This document shows positions 59,777 to 64,000 of a stretch of DNA of 64,000 nucleotides, one piece after another; within the stretch, counting starts at the first letter, position 1, and every line of letters starts with the position of its first letter. Where the stretch lies: NCBI GenBank assembly GCA_963971225.1, contig OZ020269.1:22671190-22735189 (forward strand), written 5' to 3'. The notes under the pieces are model-generated. The model ran no database searches. It worked only from the letters and a program-made list of their open reading frames with translations, and was not told the DNA's origin. The stretch comes from Melieria omissa. Its lineage: Eukaryota > Arthropoda > Insecta > Diptera > Ulidiidae. A program made the translations under genes and the position numbers.

Positions 59777-61019
59777 ATGGATCGTCGCAAGAAGCGCACG
59801 TCCACCAATCAGTATATGATGTACATAGAGCTGATGGAGAAGGACTCCATTTTCGCGTCCGGACGCATTCCACGCGATGTGGACGGCAACTATTTGCACA
59901 AGCAATGGAAGGAGCTGTCCGACAAACTGAATACCTGCGCAAGTGGCCCGCGACTAACAGCCGAGGAATGGCGCAAGGTAAGTGCTGCCGAAAATCAGCC
60001 TTAAATGCCAATGTTGTTCGATGGTGTGTTTTCAGCGCCTCAACGACTGGAAGAACACCACCCGCTGCAAGTACAGACGCAGTATGACCGGCGAAAAGGA
60101 CGTCTCGCTGACAACGCTTGAGTTGAAAGCGCTCGAACTGTTCGGCAAAGCGCCCAACACCTCCACCGATTCGATTGCAATTCCGCTCAAGTCGGAAAAG
60201 GATGACCCCGACGAGGAGCTGGAGCAACAGCGCACATCCGAGTCGTTTCAAAAGGAGTTGCAGGCTGCCGTTGAAGAGGCTATCTGTGGCGACGAGGAGG
60301 ACGACGGCATGGTCGACGAACAGGAGGAGCAGGAAGAGTTGCTGGGCGACCCGTTGGCAAACAGCGGTCAGGGCACGGTGGTCAGCAGTGCCACTGTGGG
60401 CGCAACCGGCGGCACCACTACCACCACATACCGCACCATTGTTGTAGAGAACGCAGCGTACGACGAGGACAACAACAACGAACACCTGGAATTTATAACA
60501 CAGCGTCGCCACACGCTGGGCCCCGCATCGGCGAACAGTGCCACAGTGGCTACCGGAGTGCAGACGCTGGTGACTAGCGCGCCTACCGCCACCGTGACAA
60601 AGTTGATAAACGGTGACATGCCGCTGAAACGGCTGCGCTCACACGGTCCGGATCAAGTCGTCTACGAGGGTGAGTACGAGGCATGAACAAGCAAAGAATC
60701 TTATACTAAACTTTGTTCATTTGCAGTTAACACAGTTAAAAAGGCTGCACTGCCGCAGCAACGCATCACAATACACAGCAATGCGTTGCCGGCCACCAGC
60801 GTACAACTACCAGTGCAAGCCCAGCCAGTCGAATCCATGAGCAGCAGCGCGGCGCTACTCAGTACAGTGGGCGTAAGTGGCGTTACGTCGCAGGATGCGC
60901 GCGAAATTGCGCGTCAGCTCAAACGGCTCGCTGACATCAAAATGGAGAAGCTGAAGTTCGAGGTGGCGCGTTTCAAGTTTAACAATCCCGGCTTCCACTA
61001 CCACCCGCCCGCGTTATAG
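59777..61019 (+). CDS. Myb/SANT-like (zeste/FSBP-type) DNA-binding protein
   Basis: Three exons: 59777-59977, 60036-60669 and 60727-61019, joined by GT-AG introns of 58 and 57 bp, 375 residues. Residues about 6-95 look like the Myb/SANT-like domain of zeste/apontic-type regulators: NQYMMYIELMEKD with the first helix, YLHKQWKELSDKLN with the central Trp, and WRKRLNDWKNTTRCKYRR as the basic third helix, split by intron 1. An acidic stretch (DEELEQQ through EEQEELLGD, about 120-165) follows, then a Thr/Ala-rich linker. The C-terminus DIKMEKLKFEVARFKFNN is a charged helix likely for self-association. The start is the ATG at 59777 (context AAAAGATGG); the frame runs open upstream without another ATG. 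Probably a nuclear transcription regulator; the individual gene is not recognised. Confidence 0.88.
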
Positions 61020-61530
61020 TACCGCTGCTACTTGAGCGTACACTAAGAGCGACACATGCCCTTTCGTGTGGAGAACAATGTTGTGCGCGTTCAATCTAGT
61101 TGTGTAATTCCAAAAATTTTCTTTTGCCTTTTTGTAGATTTTATGTTTCTTTAAACTATGACGATGCCCCAGTCTCACAACATTTCGAAGCATAACTAAT
61201 ATATATGTTTATGTCTTGGAGCTCGTATTTATGTTAATTTTAGTATTGCAAAATGAAGCCATACATTTATAGACAAGTAAATCGCTATTAACATTATTAA
61301 CATTAATATTGAAACAAGTTTTTGTTTGTTACCCAGCATCAATGTTTGTACTCTGCATCATTAATGTCGAAATTTGCAAGAAACAGCATTAAAAAATTTT
61401 AATCATTTGAAGTGGAATACAGGTTATAACTTGTATTATGCTTCTTCTCATTGAAATGTAATTTAATTGATTACGCAGTAAAAGTTTCATTTCACAAAGA
61501 TTATGTAATACGTAAATTGTATAAGTTTTA

Positions 61531-61536
61531 AATAAA
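61531..61536 (+). terminator. Likely polyadenylation signal of the Myb/SANT-like gene
   Basis: AATAAA about 510 bases after the stop codon at 61019, the first such hexamer downstream on this strand. It implies a 3' untranslated region of about half a kilobase. Confidence 0.5.
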
Positions 61537-61848
61537 AATTCTCCCCTAAAAATGTAAAAGAGAGGATAATTTCCACTGCTCCAGAGCAACAAAATTAAGG
61601 TATTAATTTGCTGTTAGAGGTAATGAAAACGATGTTGCAAATCATCTTTTGGACCCTGAAAACGAACGAAGCTTCTAATGCTGATAGAAAAAATGATCGT
61701 TAGATAGTTTAACGTGAAGATTGCGATGACGAAGGCGACAATGACGACGATATGCGACCAGTTTAGCATGAACAGGGAAAGGGAATGTTTTTTCTTTGAA
61801 ATAGATGGAAGTAAGTGGTCAATAGAAGATCTTTTTTCTTATTTATAG

Positions 61849-62070
61849 CCAACAATTCCCACTGTTCTGTATGAATCAGCTACCTTTATGACTTCAAAGC
61901 AGAATTGTCAACAGTGCAAAAAATCCAGAAATAATAGTAGATATATAAACACACGATTTGTATGTGTTCAATGTGAAATCTCAATGTGTTTGAGTCATGA
62001 TGCTGCATTAAATCGTTGTAACCAATGCATTGGTCAAGCAGTTCAAGCAGATCCATTAGTAACAGTAACA
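61849..62070 (+). pseudogene. Zinc-ribbon ORF fragment, perhaps piggyBac-derived
   Basis: An open frame whose core reads KQNCQQCKK, then NTRFVCVQCEISMC and RCNQCI. The four Cys of C-x2-C and C-x2-C about 17 residues apart plus TRFVC resemble the cysteine-rich C-terminus of piggyBac-type transposases. The upstream Asp/Glu-rich frame (EDCDDEGDNDDD, about 61719-61754) would suit a transposase N-terminus but is in another frame. No terminal repeats were found. Confidence 0.35.
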
Positions 62071-64000
62071 TTTTTATATTTTTTTTATTTTCTTGCTTTA
62101 CTGGCGTATTTTTTCAAATTTCAGAATTAATTCATTGAAGTTGAAACTCACTATTTATTTAATTATTCAAGTATATTTTTACCGCTTATCTAAAGAAAAT
62201 ATAAGCAAACAACATAAATCATTGTGCTTACACTTTCTATTTTTTTTTATATACTTAACAAATCTCGACTATATTTTTTTGCACAATGGTCTGAACCCTG
62301 GGAGGTTCGACTATGAGTTTTTAAGTTGGTGCCCAAAGAAGAGATAAAGCAAATAATACATTTTCCACAACTGGATATTGTTACATTAAATTGGATATAT
62401 GAATTTATTCACCAAGGAGGATCTATCCTCGTAATCCCCCTGGAGACGCCACTAGCCTTTGCCGATGTATTTGATTGGCATTCTTCAATTAACTGTGGAC
62501 CATTGCTAGATTGAATAATGCTGACTTGAAGGGCTCACAAAATAACAACTTCTTTGTAAAAAAAATTCACAAAATCTTATTCTATAATGATAAATTAGTT
62601 TGATTCAGACACCCTTTAACTTTTGTTTAGATACCCTTAAACCAATGCAAATATTTATAAAACAACCAAACATAAAAATAATAGAATTTTTAATTTTTTA
62701 AAATTTTATTTAGAAAATTTTGGTTTATTTAATTTTTTTTTATTTAATGATTTTAAGTCATTCTGCAAGTTATGAAGTTATTCTCCAAGCATAATTGTTC
62801 GTACAAACTTCGCTGCTACCAACGCACATGTTGCAAGTTGCAACACTGCGTGCAATTATACAGTTATTTAGCATTCACATGTTGCAGTTGTTGTTGCATG
62901 TTATTATTGGCAACACTTTGTAACTGTAAACGAACATTGCGCCCACCGAACGATTGTGAACATAAAACAACGGTTTCTGTTCAACTGAATTGCCGCAAAG
63001 GCCACGTCTTTTGGCTCTCCGCACCCAGCCACCCAGTCGACCAACTCCTTTGCACGGCCTCAGCATCATAAATCACGCGTTGCAGAGAATGCATTGATGA
63101 AGACGAAGCTGCCAATTGACTCTGCTGACGTGAGTGGGAGACGGGGAACGATCGAAGTGCCGTTTTCGTTGAAGGTGCGAACGCACTCAACTGCCCAAAT
63201 ATCCATTGTCGTACGTCTTACTTTGATTCAGTGCGCGCCCGAGTGACCCAAGGAAAATTCCATCAAAGCATTTCTTCAGAGATCGCGCTCACGTTTGGCT
63301 GCTGTAGCCACATACTGGCCTGCATCATTATGCATGCGGCTCAATGGTCGTCGCTTGCCTGAGGTTGTCAAATTGCAACAACAACAACAACAGCAGCGGC
63401 AATTTGCTGCACTATCAACAATAACAACAACTATGTATGTACCTACAACAACGACAGGGATCATGTGAAGGCGACACCAAACGGTCATGCGGATCTGGAG
63501 AGATGAAGCTTTGCATTGGCTATATGCACCAAGGGCAGCTGTGAGTAAAATGGTGAGTAAAAAAACAAAAACAATTTCAATAACAACAACAAAAACACGT
63601 CTACATGACTTTGGTATTCTGTGAAGTTGACCTGAGGCGAGTTGTGTGTAGTGTTTGAAAGTGACGAGGAGGATCAATGGCACAGCTCAAAGTTCACAAT
63701 AACAACAACAACAAAACCCTTTACAATAATAATAACAATGCTTGCGTACATACATATATTGATAATGTTTACATGTAATCACCAGCGACATTATGTTCGA
63801 CGTGCACTGAAAATGACAAAGTCTCTTGCATCCCGCATTCCCCAGTTGAATGCAACAGTTTTGAAAAAAACAAATGTCAATAAAAACAGAATCGTCACTC
63901 TTTTACTATTGACTGAATAGTTTTTTTACTTTTAATTTCAATTCCCAAACGGCTCAAAAGAAGCGTATCGGAGAAATTTAGACCTAATACAATGTTTTTT
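62071..64000. other. Gene-free right end of the window
   Basis: No gene supported. A/T-rich to 62770; from 62800 to 63560 the sequence is of higher complexity with CAACAACAA runs near 63375 and 63700. Open frames of 99 and 135 codons there have no domain. Confidence 0.5.

Noticed and set aside
59739..60512. 257-codon minus-strand open frame
   Set aside because: Antisense shadow across exons and an intron of the Myb/SANT-like gene; no domain, and the sense strand has proper splice sites and a recognisable domain.
62326..62514. 62-codon open frame with plausible protein-like composition
   Set aside because: No motif, no flanking exons and no element ends; left as unassigned.
1..64000. tRNA or rRNA genes
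   Set aside because: I looked for the B-box type GGTTCGAATCC with a matching acceptor stem and for conserved rRNA words and found none that I could defend by eye.

Overview
The window looks like nuclear DNA of a higher fly. A tephritid-type fruit fly is my guess, because the one clearly named gene is dipteran (Topors, with a RING and linker very close to the Drosophila protein), the introns are short (58-240 bp), the DNA is AT-rich, and mariner, Transib, piggyBac-type and RNase H-bearing LINE remnants are dense. Species cannot be fixed from the sequence.

Layout. Bases 1-51,700 hold no host protein-coding gene that I can support. This stretch is a mosaic of transposon relics, tandem repeats and AT-rich filler: a 5'-truncated LINE inside a TTTTA microsatellite (645-1985, repeat to about 2330); a 1-kb TTAATTAA-like tract (4985-6045); three mariner relics (9420-9620, 10580-11323, 13330-13896); a 124-bp tandem array (15954-16570, decaying to about 17110); TTAA-flanked piggyBac-like MITEs (17814-18312, 24901-25136, 43871-44147, 47439-47922); a 3.63-kb Transib element with RAG1-like transposase remains (20611-24240) and three shorter derivatives (36696-37610, 38999-40464, 44612-45395); a 267-bp dimeric tandem array (30280-31650); three further LINE fragments between 37611 and 41425; a C-poor tract with a 103-bp repeat (43020-44340); and an A/T tract (48556-49452).

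Bases 51,700-61,550 are the genic part. Topors (minus strand, four exons, 51785-56068, 1274 aa), a RING-type ubiquitin/SUMO E3 ligase, and a Myb/SANT-like (zeste/FSBP-type) DNA-binding protein (plus strand, three exons, 59777-61019, 375 aa) are transcribed away from each other across 3.7 kb that carries two MITEs and a perfect TATCGATA (DRE) motif. Both look nuclear. Nothing in the sequence shows that they act together. Bases 61,550-64,000 hold only a possible zinc-ribbon ORF fragment.

The most interesting object is the Transib element. It ends in CACAGTG, the consensus heptamer of V(D)J recombination signals, lies between perfect 5-bp CATTG duplications, and encodes recognisable RAG1/Transib core motifs with a 60-bp intron just before the catalytic Glu motif. 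At one end an ACAAAATT nonamer-like block lies 23 bp from the heptamer, and at the other end 13 bp, which resembles 12/23-type asymmetry. The copy is dead: the segment with the first catalytic Asp is gone and a pogo-like fragment sits in its place. Its derivatives share one internal deletion whose breakpoints match a GCATACTTTTAGG direct repeat in the long copy.
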